Positions 25,911 through 33,933 of a DNA stretch of 64,000 nucleotides are shown in pieces; positions within the stretch are counted from its first letter, which is position 1, and the number at the start of each line of letters is the position of its first letter. The stretch covers positions 248,001 to 312,000 of the forward strand of contig DATJRY010000021.1 in the NCBI GenBank assembly GCA_035504415.1. Reading direction: 5' to 3'. Source of the stretch: Candidatus Sulfotelmatobacter sp. (lineage in GTDB: Bacteria > Vulcanimicrobiota > Vulcanimicrobiia > Vulcanimicrobiales > Vulcanimicrobiaceae). The position numbers and the translations under genes are program-made. The notes beneath the pieces are model-generated. The model was not told the origin of the DNA, made no database searches, and worked only from the letters and a program-made list of their open reading frames with translations.

Positions 25911-28148
25911 TCAAGGAAGTGTGACGAGCAGCTTCTCCGGCAGAATCGGCAGGTCGCGCACCCGTACGCCGGTGGCGTGATAGACGGCGTTCGCGATCGC
26001 GGCCGCGACGCCGGTGATCCCGATCTCGCCGATGCCGCGCACGCCGAGCGGGTTGAACGCGAGGTCCGGTTCCTCGACGAAGACGACGTCGATGTCGTGG
26101 ACGTCGGCGTTGACCGGCACGTGGTAGTCGGCCAGGTTGTCGCTGACGACCGCGCCGGTCCGCGGATCGCGGATCGTCTCCTCGAGCAGCGCCATCCCGA
26201 TCCCCCACACGATCCCGCCCAGCATCTGCGAGCGGGCCGTCTTGGCGTTGAGGATGCGTCCGCAGTCGAACGCGCCGACGACGCGGCTGACGCGCAGCCG
26301 CGCCAGCTCGGGATCGAAGCGCACTTCCACGAATTGCGCGCCGAACGATTGGAACGCGTAGCGGCCCTCGCCGGGCGGCGTCGACGCGCCGACGACTTCG
26401 AGCGCGGCGGTGCCGCTCAGTCGCACGACGTCGGCGTACGCCATCCGTGCGCCCCCGCCGTTTCCGTGCAGCACGCCGTCATTGACGTGGACGTCGCGCG
26501 GGTCGTAGCCGAACAGCGGCGAGTCGCCGCTGCGGGTCGCGATCGCGATGGCTTCCTCGCGCGCGCGGCGCGCCGCGTCGAGCACGGCCGGCCCGACGCT
26601 GGCCGAGCTCATCGAGCCGCCCGCCACCGGCGCCGGCGGAAACGCCGAGTCGCCGATCCGTACGCGCACCGCCGTCGGCGCGACGCCGAGCGCATCGGCC
26701 GCGATCTGGGTGAGGATCGTGTACATCCCGGTCCCCAGGTCGTGCGTCGCGCTCGCGACTTCCACGATGCCCTGCGCGTCGATGGTCAGCCGCGCCTGCG
26801 CCGGCGCACTGAGCGCCGGATAGGTCGCCGTCGCGACGCCCCAGCCGACGTACTCGTGACCGTCGCGCATCGAGCGCGGCGCGCGCGAGCGCGACGACCA
26901 CCCGAACCGGTCGGCGCCGCGCGCGTAGCACTCGAGCAGGTGCTTCGAGGAGTACGGGACGCCTTCGTCGGCGTCGATCGTGCTGTGGTTACGCCGCAGC
27001 ACCTCGAGCGGATCGAGGCCGCAGGCGTAGGCCAGCTCGTCGAGCGCGCTGCCCAATGCGAACGTTCCCGGCGCCTCGCCGGGAGCGCGCATCGCCGTCG
27101 GCGTCGGCACGTCGAGCGGCGCGACCTCGTGCGCGATCGCGACGTTGGGACAGTCGTACAAGAACGAGCTGATGCGCCCGGCCGACTCGACGAACATCCC
27201 GACCCGCGAGGTCACCCCGCGCACGTCGTGCAGCAGCGCTTCGAGCTTGCCCTCGCGGGTCGCGCCGACGCGGATGCGTTGCTGCGTCTCGGTGCGGTAG
27301 CCGTGCGAGGTGAAGGTCTGCTCGCGCGCCAGCACGACCTTGACCGGCTGCCCCGTCAGCCGCGCGGCCATCGCCGCGATCAGCGAGTGCGCCCAGAAGA
27401 AACCCTTGCAGCCGAAGCCGCCGCCGATGAACGGGCAGATGACGTGGACCCGTTCGAGCGGGATCTCGAACGCCGCCGCGAGGGCGCCGCGCGTGCCGAC
27501 GACGTACTGCGTGGCGTCGTGGACGACCAGGTTCGCGCCCTGCCAATACGCCAGCGTGGCCGACGGTTCCATCGGGACGTGGTGCTCGGTCGGGGTCGTG
27601 TAGCGCTCGTCGAGCTGGACCGCGGCGCGCGCGAACGCGCCGTCGGGATCGCCGCGCCGCACCTGCGAGGGGCTGCCGAACCACTCGGCCGGGCGCTCGA
27701 TCTCGCTCGCCGCGTCGAGTGCGGTCACCGCCGGCTCGCTCGCGTAGGTGATCGCGACCAACGCGGCGGCGTCGCGCGCCGCCTCGTACGTCTCGCCGAT
27801 CACCAGCGCCACGTGCTGGCCGTCGTAGCGAATGCGCTCGTCCTGCAGCGGCGCCAGCGCTTCGGTCATCGGCGCCGCGAAGTCGAACGGCAGCTCCTTC
27901 ACCCGCGGCGCGTTGCGATAGGTCATCACCTCGATGACGCCGGGAACCGCGCGCGCCGCGGAGTCGTCGAGCGAGGCGATGCGCCCGCGCGCGATGCGCG
28001 ACTGCACCAGCACCCCGTGGAGCAGGTCGTCGGCCGGCGTGTCGGCCGTGTAGTGCGCCTCGCCGCGCACCTTGAGGCCGCCGTCGACGCGATCGAACGA
28101 CGCACCGACGTACGGCCCGGCGTGCGGCCGTTCGGTCGTGACGCTCAC
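25911..28148 (-). CDS. molybdopterin-binding subunit of a PaoC/YagR-type aldehyde oxidoreductase
   Basis: 745 residues from a GTG at 28148 that overlaps the FAD-subunit stop by 4 nt. Family blocks: GGLKVRGEAHYTADTP, EHHVPMEPSATLAYW, FIGGGFGCKGFFWAHSLIAA, TAMRAPGEAPGTFALGSALDE, and the catalytic Glu in NPLGVRGIGEIGITGVAAAIANA. This is the substrate-oxidising subunit of a cytosolic or exported xanthine-oxidase-family enzyme. The FAD subunit's Fe-S insertion and the gene order point to the aldehyde-oxidising PaoABC class. MocA, 4 kb away, would supply the cofactor. Confidence 0.9.
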   Translation of the reverse strand: MSVTTERPHAGPYVGASFDRVDGGLKVRGEAHYTADTPADDLLHGVLVQSRIARGRIASLDDSAARAVPGVIEVMTYRNAPRVKELPFDFAAPMTEALAPLQDERIRYDGQHVALVIGETYEAARDAAALVAITYASEPAVTALDAASEIERPAEWFGSPSQVRRGDPDGAFARAAVQLDERYTTPTEHHVPMEPSATLAYWQGANLVVHDATQYVVGTRGALAAAFEIPLERVHVICPFIGGGFGCKGFFWAHSLIAAMAARLTGQPVKVVLAREQTFTSHGYRTETQQRIRVGATREGKLEALLHDVRGVTSRVGMFVESAGRISSFLYDCPNVAIAHEVAPLDVPTPTAMRAPGEAPGTFALGSALDELAYACGLDPLEVLRRNHSTIDADEGVPYSSKHLLECYARGADRFGWSSRSRAPRSMRDGHEYVGWGVATATYPALSAPAQARLTIDAQGIVEVASATHDLGTGMYTILTQIAADALGVAPTAVRVRIGDSAFPPAPVAGGSMSSASVGPAVLDAARRAREEAIAIATRSGDSPLFGYDPRDVHVNDGVLHGNGGGARMAYADVVRLSGTAALEVVGASTPPGEGRYAFQSFGAQFVEVRFDPELARLRVSRVVGAFDCGRILNAKTARSQMLGGIVWGIGMALLEETIRDPRTGAVVSDNLADYHVPVNADVHDIDVVFVEEPDLAFNPLGVRGIGEIGITGVAAAIANAVYHATGVRVRDLPILPEKLLVTLP

Positions 28149-29131
28149 GCCCCGCCCTCCGCGACGCCGCGCAGCGCGCGCACGATCGCCCGCTGCGCCA
28201 GCTCGACCTTGAACGCGTTCTGCGGCCGGGTCACGGCACCGTCGAGCGCGACCTCGGCGGCCCGCACGTAGGCGTCCTCGTCGGGTGCGACGTTGAGCAG
28301 CACATCCTCGGCGTCGCGGGCGCGCCACGGAACGGTGCCGACGCCGCCCAGCGCGAGCCGCGCGGTGCGGATCGCGCCGTGCTCGATCGCCAGGCCCGCC
28401 GCGACCGAGACCAGCGCGAACTCGTACGACGCGCGGTCGCGCAGCTTGAGGTAGCGCGAGCGTTCGTTGACGGCCGCGAAGCGCAGCTCGACGGCCACGA
28501 TCAGCTCGCCGTGCGCGAGCGCGGTCTCGCGCTCGGGGCTCGCGCCCGGCAACAGGTAGAACTCGGTGATCGGCACGCGCCGTTCGCCGCCCTCGCCTTC
28601 GATCACCACCTCGGCGTCGAGCGCGACCAGCGCGACGGCCATGTCGCCCGGCGCGGTCGCGATGCAGTGCTCGCTCGTGCCCAGGATCGCGTGCCCGCGG
28701 TTGAAGCCCTCGAGCGCGTCGCAGCCGCTGCCGGGCTCGCGCTTGTTGCAGCGCCAGCGCGTCTCGCGGAAGTACGGGCAGCGCGTGCGCTGCTGCAGGT
28801 TTCCGCCGACCGTCGCGGCGTTGCGCAGTTGTCCCGACGCGCCGCTGCGCAGCGCTTGCGCGAGGGCCGGAAAGTGCTGCCCGACGGTCGGGTCGTCGGC
28901 GACGTCGCTGTTGCGCGCCAAGGCGCCGATGCGCACGCGGTCGGCGCGCAGCTCGACCGCCGCCAGCGGCAGGCGCGAGATGTCGACCACGCGCGGCGGC
29001 CGCTCGACCTCGGCCTTCATCAAGTCGACCAGCGTCGTGCCGCCGGCGTAGTAGCGCGCCCCGGGGACCTCGCGCAGCAGCGCGCGCGCGTCGGCCGGCG
29101 ACCCGGCGACGACGTACTCGAACGGCCGCAT
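28145..29131 (-). CDS. FAD subunit with [4Fe-4S] insertion (PaoB/YagS-like)
   Basis: 328 residues from ATG 29131. FAD-binding blocks: ARYYAGGTTLVDLMKAEV and SGQLRNAATVGGNLQQRTRC. The latter opens an insertion with four Cys (TRCPYF, WRCNKR, GSGCDAL, SEHC) followed by IATAPGDMAVALVALDAEV. This is the extra Fe-S cluster of PaoB and 4-hydroxybenzoyl-CoA reductase. It accepts electrons from the [2Fe-2S] subunit and passes them to its acceptor. The start overlaps the previous stop (TGATG). Confidence 0.9.
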   Translation of the reverse strand: MRPFEYVVAGSPADARALLREVPGARYYAGGTTLVDLMKAEVERPPRVVDISRLPLAAVELRADRVRIGALARNSDVADDPTVGQHFPALAQALRSGASGQLRNAATVGGNLQQRTRCPYFRETRWRCNKREPGSGCDALEGFNRGHAILGTSEHCIATAPGDMAVALVALDAEVVIEGEGGERRVPITEFYLLPGASPERETALAHGELIVAVELRFAAVNERSRYLKLRDRASYEFALVSVAAGLAIEHGAIRTARLALGGVGTVPWRARDAEDVLLNVAPDEDAYVRAAEVALDGAVTRPQNAFKVELAQRAIVRALRGVAEGGA

Positions 29132-29616
29132 CAGGCGCCGGCCTCGCGCGCCGCGCGCACCGCGGCGACGATGTTGACGTACGCGCCGCAGCGGCAGATG
29201 TTGCCGCTCATCGCCTCGCGGATCGCGTCGTCGTCGGTCGCGCGGCCCTCGCGCAGCGCACCGACCGCCGACATGATCTGTCCTGGCGTGCAGTACCCGC
29301 ACTGCAAGGCGTCGTGCTCGACGAAGGCGGCTTGCACCGGGTGCGGCGCGCCGTTCTGGGCCAAGCCCTCGATCGTCACGACGTCGTCGCCGGCATGCGG
29401 CCACGCCAGCGCCAGGCACGAGAGCACCCGGCGCCCGTTCACCAGGACGGTGCAAGCGCCGCATTGGCCGCGGTCGCAGCCTTTCTTGGTGCCGGGCAAC
29501 CCGGCCCGTTCGCGGATCAGGTCGAGCAGCGTCACCTGGGGCTCGACGAGGAAGGTTCGCTCGCGGCCGTTGAGCCGCAGCGTGAGTGGAGCGGTCGAGG
29601 GGGCGATCGGTGGCAC
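29131..29616 (-). CDS. [2Fe-2S] subunit (PaoA/YagT-like)
   Basis: 161 residues from a GTG at 29616, behind GGGAGA. Ferredoxin-type cluster KKGCDRGQCGACTVLVNG with further Cys at VLSCLAL; second domain cluster QCGYCTPGQIMS and NICRCGAYVNI. First gene of the three-gene hydroxylase operon (2Fe-2S, FAD, Mo), each overlapping the next. Unlike E. coli PaoA, no Tat signal is visible before the ferredoxin domain, so the enzyme is probably cytosolic. Confidence 0.92.
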   Translation of the reverse strand: MPPIAPSTAPLTLRLNGRERTFLVEPQVTLLDLIRERAGLPGTKKGCDRGQCGACTVLVNGRRVLSCLALAWPHAGDDVVTIEGLAQNGAPHPVQAAFVEHDALQCGYCTPGQIMSAVGALREGRATDDDAIREAMSGNICRCGAYVNIVAAVRAAREAGA

Positions 29617-29680
29617 GCAGTCTCCCTGAATGCAGCGTGTGGAGGAGCCTCCTACCCGCTCGGGGTCCCGCCATCCCGCG

Positions 29681-29709
29681 TTGACGGGGCGGGGGGCGCA
29701 TGATAAACT
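29681..29709 (+). promoter_or_regulatory. promoter of rplU
   Basis: TTGACG (29681-29686), 17-bp spacer, TAAACT (29704-29709), then 9 nt to the rplU ATG. No Shine-Dalgarno in those 9 nt, so rplU is probably translated from a leaderless transcript. Confidence 0.65.
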
Positions 29710-29718
29710 TCCCGGGTT

Positions 29719-30033
29719 ATGTACGCCATCATCGAGACCGGCGGCAAGCAGTTTCGCGTGTCCGAAGGCGACGTCATCCGCACGGACCTCCACACGTCCG
29801 AAGTCGGGTCGTCGATCACGTTCGACCGCGTGATCCTGGCGTCGAACGCGGGCGGCGAGGTGTCCGTGGGGACCCCGCTCGTCAGCGGTGCGACGGTCAC
29901 CGGCACGGTGCTGCGCCACGCCAAAGACAAGAAGATCCTGGTCTTCAAATACAAGCCCAAGAAGCGCGTCCGCAAGCTGAACGGCCACCGTCAGCCCTAT
30001 GCGGAAGTCCGGATCGAGCGCATCACGCTGTAA
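29719..30033 (+). CDS. rplU: 50S ribosomal protein bL21
   Basis: 104 residues, normal length. Starts MYAIIETGGKQFRVSEGD and ends with KYKPKKRVRKLNGHRQPYAEVRI, the basic rRNA-binding signature of bL21. It binds 23S rRNA in the large subunit. prp follows 5 nt later; the usual third gene rpmA (bL27) is not in the window. Confidence 0.98.
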   Translation: MYAIIETGGKQFRVSEGDVIRTDLHTSEVGSSITFDRVILASNAGGEVSVGTPLVSGATVTGTVLRHAKDKKILVFKYKPKKRVRKLNGHRQPYAEVRIERITL

Positions 30034-30038
30034 GCGCG

Positions 30039-30422
30039 ATGCTCCGGGTCGTGTTTCGTGAGGACAGTCGGCAGCGGCTGTCCTCTGTGTTTGCCACCGG
30101 CCACGCCGATACGGCGCCGGACGGCGAGGACATCGCCTGCGCGGCCGCGTCGGCGCTGCTGCAGGCCGCCTGGGCGGGCCTCACCGACGTCGCCGGCGTG
30201 CGGGTGACGGGCCACCGCCACAGCGGCGACTTCTTGATGCGCTGGCCGGCCGAGAGCCGCGAGCGCGCCGACGTCCACGCGATCGTCGCGACCGCCGAGC
30301 TCGGCATCGCCGAGATCGCCGATCAGTTCCCCGACGCGGTCGCCTGCGCGCGCGAGCGCGAGCACGAGAAACACGACGGGGAGCATCCGGGTACGAGCCC
30401 GTCGAAAGGAACGCAACGATGA
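30039..30422 (+). CDS. prp: ribosomal-processing cysteine protease Prp
   Basis: 127 residues. TGHADTAPDGEDIACAAASAL carries the catalytic pair at His22 and Cys34, the same positions as in characterised Prp. Prp removes the N-terminal extension of bL27 in many bacteria. The C-terminus is longer and charged (REREHEKHDGEH). A self-complementary element (GAGGACAG ... CTGTCCTC, 30059-30084) lies in the first codons. The stop overlaps the next start (ATGA). bL27 itself is not adjacent. Confidence 0.88.
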   Translation: MLRVVFREDSRQRLSSVFATGHADTAPDGEDIACAAASALLQAAWAGLTDVAGVRVTGHRHSGDFLMRWPAESRERADVHAIVATAELGIAEIADQFPDAVACAREREHEKHDGEHPGTSPSKGTQR

Positions 30423-30652
30423 GCGACACGACCACGCCCCCCGGGGGGCAACTGCCGAGCTACCAGCCCGAGGGCTCGGCGCCCGACGCCGGCAAGACCG
30501 TCCTGGTGGGCGTGTTGGGCGGCCTGCTCTCCGCCGCCGGGTACCTGGTTTACCAGCGCCTCCCCGACGACCAGAAAGAGCGCCTGCACCGCCAGGTCCG
30601 CGGCCTGGTCGAATCCCGCATCAACGAGATCCGGAATAACTTCAACATTTAG
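30419..30652 (+). CDS. small single-pass membrane protein, 77 aa
   Basis: A flexible Pro/Gly-rich start, then one membrane helix at about 26-46 (KTVLVGVLGGLLSAAGYLVYQ), then a charged amphipathic helix ending RINEIRNNFNI. It occupies the place where rpmA is normally found but has no similarity to bL27. It is coupled to prp by a 4-nt overlap. The layout is reminiscent of YtxH-like stress proteins; function unknown. Confidence 0.65.
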   Translation: MSDTTTPPGGQLPSYQPEGSAPDAGKTVLVGVLGGLLSAAGYLVYQRLPDDQKERLHRQVRGLVESRINEIRNNFNI

Positions 30653-30699
30653 CGAGCGGCGCGAACTGCGCTGACGTTCGGACGGGCACGCTTCGCGGC

Positions 30700-31182
30700 G
30701 TGCTCGTTGCGTTTGGGGCGCTCGTCGTCGCGTATGCGACGGCGCTGCGCGCGTTCGATCCCGCCCTCGACGTGCAGCAGGCGCGGCGGTTGGCGGCGCG
30801 CACGATCGCCGAAGCCGACGCGGCGCGGCTCGACGCGCGGTTCGTCGTCGCCGTGATCGCCGTCGAGTCGTCGTGGCGCCCGCGCGCCGTCTCGGCGGCC
30901 GGTGCGCGCGGACTCGGCCAGCTCATGCCCGCGACCGCAGCCGCGCTGCACGTCGACGCGCGCGATCCCGACGAGAACGTGCACGGCAGCGTCGTGCAGC
31001 TGGCGGCGCTCCTGGCGCGCTATCGCACCTTGCCGCGTTCCGCGCGCTACGAGCGCGCGCTGGCCGCGTACAATGCCGGACCGGCCGCGGTCGCGCGCGC
31101 CGGCGGCGTCCCGCCGTATCCCCAGACGCGGCGCTACGTGCGGCGCGTGCTCGAGCTATGGCGCCGTTTGTGCGGCGGTTGA
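30700..31182 (+). CDS. lytic transglycosylase (SLT domain)
   Basis: 160 residues from a GTG, with an N-terminal hydrophobic signal/anchor (about 1-18). The SLT fold is clear: VVAVIAVESSWRPRAVSAAGARGLGQLMPATAAAL, with the catalytic Glu in VESSW, and AAYNAGPAAVARAGGVPPYPQTRRYV. It cleaves peptidoglycan with formation of 1,6-anhydromuramic ends. Its 3' end overlaps the convergent TatA-like gene by 27 bp. Confidence 0.88.
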   Translation: MLVAFGALVVAYATALRAFDPALDVQQARRLAARTIAEADAARLDARFVVAVIAVESSWRPRAVSAAGARGLGQLMPATAAALHVDARDPDENVHGSVVQLAALLARYRTLPRSARYERALAAYNAGPAAVARAGGVPPYPQTRRYVRRVLELWRRLCGG

Positions 31183-31596
31183 GGCGACTTCGCGGTCGAT
31201 CGCCGGGCGCGGCTCGGCCAGCCGTTCGGCCACCGGTGGATCTTCGCCGTAGGGGTCGATCGCGCGCGGGTCGGGTGCGGGCGGGGGACCGTACGGGTCG
31301 ACGCAGACCGCCCCGTCGGCCGGCGCGGGGACCGGCGCCTCGACGACCGGCTCGACGGGGAAATCGTACGCGTACGGCGCCGCGTGCGGCGCCTCGCCGG
31401 CCATGGTGGACGGTGTCGGCGGCGGGGCGGGCGGCACGTCGGCGGCGCGTTCCATCTCGCGGATGAAGGCCTGCGAGGTGTTCTGGACCTCGCGCATCAG
31501 CGTGCCGGCTTTGCGGGCGACCTTGGGCAGCTGTTCCGGGCCGAAGAGCATGAGGGCGGCCGCTCCGAGCAGCGCCATGTCGGGGATCGAGAGCAT
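31156..31596 (-). CDS. twin-arginine translocase TatA/TatB-like protein
   Basis: 146 residues. N-terminal membrane helix with the family turn (MALLGAAALMLFGPEQLPKVARKAG), an amphipathic helix (TLMREVQNTSQAFIREMERA), then a long Pro/Ala/acidic tail with repeated DPYG elements. TatA/B proteins form the Tat export pore or receptor. Whether it is A or B type cannot be decided; no tatC is in the window. Confidence 0.85.
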   Translation of the reverse strand: MLSIPDMALLGAAALMLFGPEQLPKVARKAGTLMREVQNTSQAFIREMERAADVPPAPPPTPSTMAGEAPHAAPYAYDFPVEPVVEAPVPAPADGAVCVDPYGPPPAPDPRAIDPYGEDPPVAERLAEPRPAIDREVASTAAQTAP

Positions 31597-31696
31597 TCGG
31601 AGGGTTTCTTCCCGGTCGCGTGCAACGCGTCATGCCCCGCTCCGCGTCCTTTTTCCGGGATGCCGCGGAGATCAATCGCTCGAGGCCGGCAGCGCC

Positions 31697-32176
31697 CTGA
31701 AGATCATCTACACCCGCGGCAACCGGACCGAAACGCTGGCGTCGATCGCGACGCTGCGGAAGATCCTCAACCGGTTCGTCGCGCACCGCGTGTTTTACGA
31801 GGTGAGTTCACGCAACAAGCGTGGGCACGAGTTTTTCTCTGCCAAGAACACCTTCGTGGTCGGTACGATCGAGATCGTGAACCGCGATTACTTGACGATC
31901 ACGATCTTCGACGCCAACAGCCCCTCGCACTCGATCGAGATCCTCAATCCGGCGGCGATGCGCATCTACGACGACACGCTGGGCAAGGGCTTCGCGGTCT
32001 CGTTCCTGAGCGAAGGCTCAGGCGGCGTCGAGTCGCGCTGCTACTTGCGCGACGAGGGCGAGGACGGCGAGGGGATGGCCCTGCGCAGCGAGCTCGAGAA
32101 GATCACGCTGCCGCAGCTGTTCGAATACCTCGAAGACATCACCCAAACCGACGCGATCTCGACCAAGAACCTTTGA
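31697..32176 (+). CDS. hypothetical protein, about 159 aa, probable CTG start
   Basis: The frame has no ATG, GTG or TTG between the region antisense to the Tat gene and the conserved-looking sequence LKIIYTRGNRTETLASIATL, so translation probably begins at CTG 31697. The protein is soluble and mixed alpha/beta, with VGTIEIVNRDYLTITIFDAN and a C-terminal helical segment LRSELEKITLPQLFEYLEDI. No family recognised. It ends 2 bp before the twin-hairpin repeat at 32179. Confidence 0.6.
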   Translation: MKIIYTRGNRTETLASIATLRKILNRFVAHRVFYEVSSRNKRGHEFFSAKNTFVVGTIEIVNRDYLTITIFDANSPSHSIEILNPAAMRIYDDTLGKGFAVSFLSEGSGGVESRCYLRDEGEDGEGMALRSELEKITLPQLFEYLEDITQTDAISTKNL

Positions 32177-32178
32177 GT

Positions 32179-32226
32179 GCGGCTCGGGCGAAGCCCGAAC
32201 GCGAAGGCTTCGGCGAAGCCGAAGCC
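32179..32226. repeat. twin-hairpin repeat element
   Basis: Two adjacent hairpins: TCGGGC-GAA-GCCCGA and GGCTTCGGC-GAA-GCCGAAGCC. The first, with its flanks (32179-32204, 26 bp), recurs exactly in inverted orientation at 38032-38057. It lies between convergent genes and could act as a terminator for both. Confidence 0.7.
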
Positions 32227-32228
32227 AC

Positions 32229-32729
32229 CTATTCGGCCAGGTCCACCATCGCGGACATCACCTTGGCGGGGTCGGCGCCGAAGAGCTCGAGCAGCTCGCG
32301 GTCTTTGACGGCTTCGGCGGCGAAGCCCATCACGAGATGGCGCGTGTGGTATGCCTCGCCGGCGCGGCGCGCGCCTTCGATGAATAGACGAAACGCTTCG
32401 CCGTCCAGGTACAGCACGCGATTGCCGTCCGGCGCGTGAAACGCCAGCGTGTCGTAGCGCGCGAACGGTGCGTGTTCGCCCTCCGGCAGCGTGCCTTCCG
32501 GCACCTCGACGACGCCGGGCAGCCGTTTGGGAGCCTCTTCGATCGCGTGCAGGAGCTTCTCGCGCGGCACCAGGTCCGCGATCGCCGGACCGACGCGCGG
32601 ATCGGCGAGCACGCCCACCAGCAGGTGCGCCGGGGCGACGAACTGCGCGCCGTTCTCGATCGCCGCGCGCACGCCGACGCGCATGGCGTCCAGGAGGTCC
32701 GAACCGAGCCGAAGCTGCTCGTGGTCCAT
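32229..32729 (-). CDS. stand-alone Clp N-domain protein
   Basis: 166 residues. Two copies of the Clp N-terminal helical repeat: the first in GAQFVAPAHLLVGVLADPRVG, the second in AGEAYHTRHLVMGFAAEAV, both containing the HLLxGLL-type motif. There is no ATPase domain. Such proteins resemble ClpC/ClpA substrate or adaptor docking domains, sometimes linked to protein quality control. It is co-transcribed with the upstream TPR gene (TAATG overlap). Confidence 0.75.
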   Translation of the reverse strand: MDHEQLRLGSDLLDAMRVGVRAAIENGAQFVAPAHLLVGVLADPRVGPAIADLVPREKLLHAIEEAPKRLPGVVEVPEGTLPEGEHAPFARYDTLAFHAPDGNRVLYLDGEAFRLFIEGARRAGEAYHTRHLVMGFAAEAVKDRELLELFGADPAKVMSAMVDLAE

Positions 32730-33196
32730 TACGGGCGTCTCTTGCGGCCCTCGAGCCGCGAGGCCTTCCGCAGATTCCGCACCGCCGCGCCGCGGCGCCC
32801 GGCGCGGTGCAGCGCGACGCCCAGGTTGTGGTAGGCGGGCCCGTAGGCGTCGTCGATCCGGATGGCGGCCTCGTAGTGCGCGACGGCTTCGTCGGCGTCG
32901 CCGTCCTCGAGCAGCAGGTTTCCGACGGTGGTGATGGCGGCCGGCGAGCGCGGGTTGAGCTCGAGCGCGCGCACCAGCTGCGCTACTGCGAGATCGCGCC
33001 GCCCGCGATGGATGGCCACGATCGCGAGCTTGTTGGCGATCAGCGCCAGCTGCGCGGCGTCCGCGGCGAGCGCGGCCTGCGCGAAGGCCGCCTCGGCCTC
33101 GTCCAGCCGTCCGCGGTCGAGCGCGCGGACGCCGCGAGCGAACGGCGTCGGCGGCCGGCCCGGGACCAAGCGCCGCAGCCGGTCGAAGAACCCCAC
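32729..33196 (-). CDS. TPR-repeat protein
   Basis: 155 residues from a GTG at 33196. A basic start (GFFDRLRRLVPGRP) precedes three to four TPR units: LDEAEAAFAQAALAA, RRDLAVAQLVRALELNPRSP, DADEAVAHYEAAIRIDDAYG and AYHNLGVALHRAGRRGAAV. Probably a scaffold for protein-protein contact. It is divergent from trmD with no spacing at all between start codons. GTG codons a few residues upstream would overlap trmD and cannot be excluded. Confidence 0.75.
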   Translation of the reverse strand: MGFFDRLRRLVPGRPPTPFARGVRALDRGRLDEAEAAFAQAALAADAAQLALIANKLAIVAIHRGRRDLAVAQLVRALELNPRSPAAITTVGNLLLEDGDADEAVAHYEAAIRIDDAYGPAYHNLGVALHRAGRRGAAVRNLRKASRLEGRKRRP

Positions 33197-33886
33197 GTGA
33201 GCCTCTTGCACGTCGACCTGGTCACGCTCTTCCCGGAGATGTTCGCTCCGGTCATCGGGCTCTCGATCGTCGGCCGGGCGGTCGAGCACGGGCTGGTCAC
33301 CGTTCGCACCCACCACCTGCTCGATGCGCTCGAAGGGAGCGCCCGCGCCGACGAGCGGCCCTACGGCGGCGGCCCCGGGATGGTGCTGCGCGTCGAGCCG
33401 CTGGCTCGCGCCCTGGACGCGATCCTGGCCGATGCTCCGGCCGAGGAGCGGTGCCGCATCGTGCTCACGTCCGCCACCGGCCGGGTTTTCCGCCAAGCCG
33501 ACGCGGCGGGGTGGGCCCAGCTCGACCGCCTGGTCGTCATCTGCGGCCACTACGAGGGTGTCGACGAGCGGCTGCTGGCCCTCTATCCGATCGAGGAGGT
33601 CTCGCTGGGCGAGTTCGTCCTGACCGGCGGCGAGATCGCCGCCATGGCCTTCCTCGACGCGACGGTCCGGCTGGTCCCGGGCGCGATCGACGCCGACTCC
33701 GCCGAGATGGACTCGTGGGCCGACGGCGAGAGCCTCGACCACCCCGCGTATACGCGCCCGCCGACCTTCCGAGGGATCGACGTTCCCGCGGTGCTCCTTA
33801 GCGGCGACCATGCGAAGATCGCAGCCTGGCGCCGCGAGCAGTCGCGCCTGCGCGCCACCGCCCGCAACGCCGAACGCGATCGCTGA
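33197..33886 (+). CDS. trmD: tRNA (guanine-N1)-methyltransferase TrmD
   Basis: 229 residues from a GTG at 33197. It methylates G37 of tRNAs reading CNN codons, which prevents frameshifting. Family blocks: VTLFPEMFAPVIGLSIVGRA, DERPYGGGPGMVLRVEPL, the trefoil-knot SAM site VVICGHYEGVDERL, and EEVSLGEFVLTGGEIAAM; the C-terminal HPAYTRPP loop is present. rpsP and rimM, often upstream, are absent, and rplS is 3 kb away rather than adjacent. Confidence 0.97.
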   Translation: MSLLHVDLVTLFPEMFAPVIGLSIVGRAVEHGLVTVRTHHLLDALEGSARADERPYGGGPGMVLRVEPLARALDAILADAPAEERCRIVLTSATGRVFRQADAAGWAQLDRLVVICGHYEGVDERLLALYPIEEVSLGEFVLTGGEIAAMAFLDATVRLVPGAIDADSAEMDSWADGESLDHPAYTRPPTFRGIDVPAVLLSGDHAKIAAWRREQSRLRATARNAERDR

Positions 33887-33933
33887 GGACAGGCGGCCAT
33901 GACCCTGACACACGTGCGTGGGACGATCGCGTC

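Noticed and set aside
30059-30084. Hairpin GAGGACAG...CTGTCCTC as a terminator between rplU and prp
   Set aside because: It lies inside conserved prp coding sequence and has no T-run; recorded only as a possible weak attenuator.
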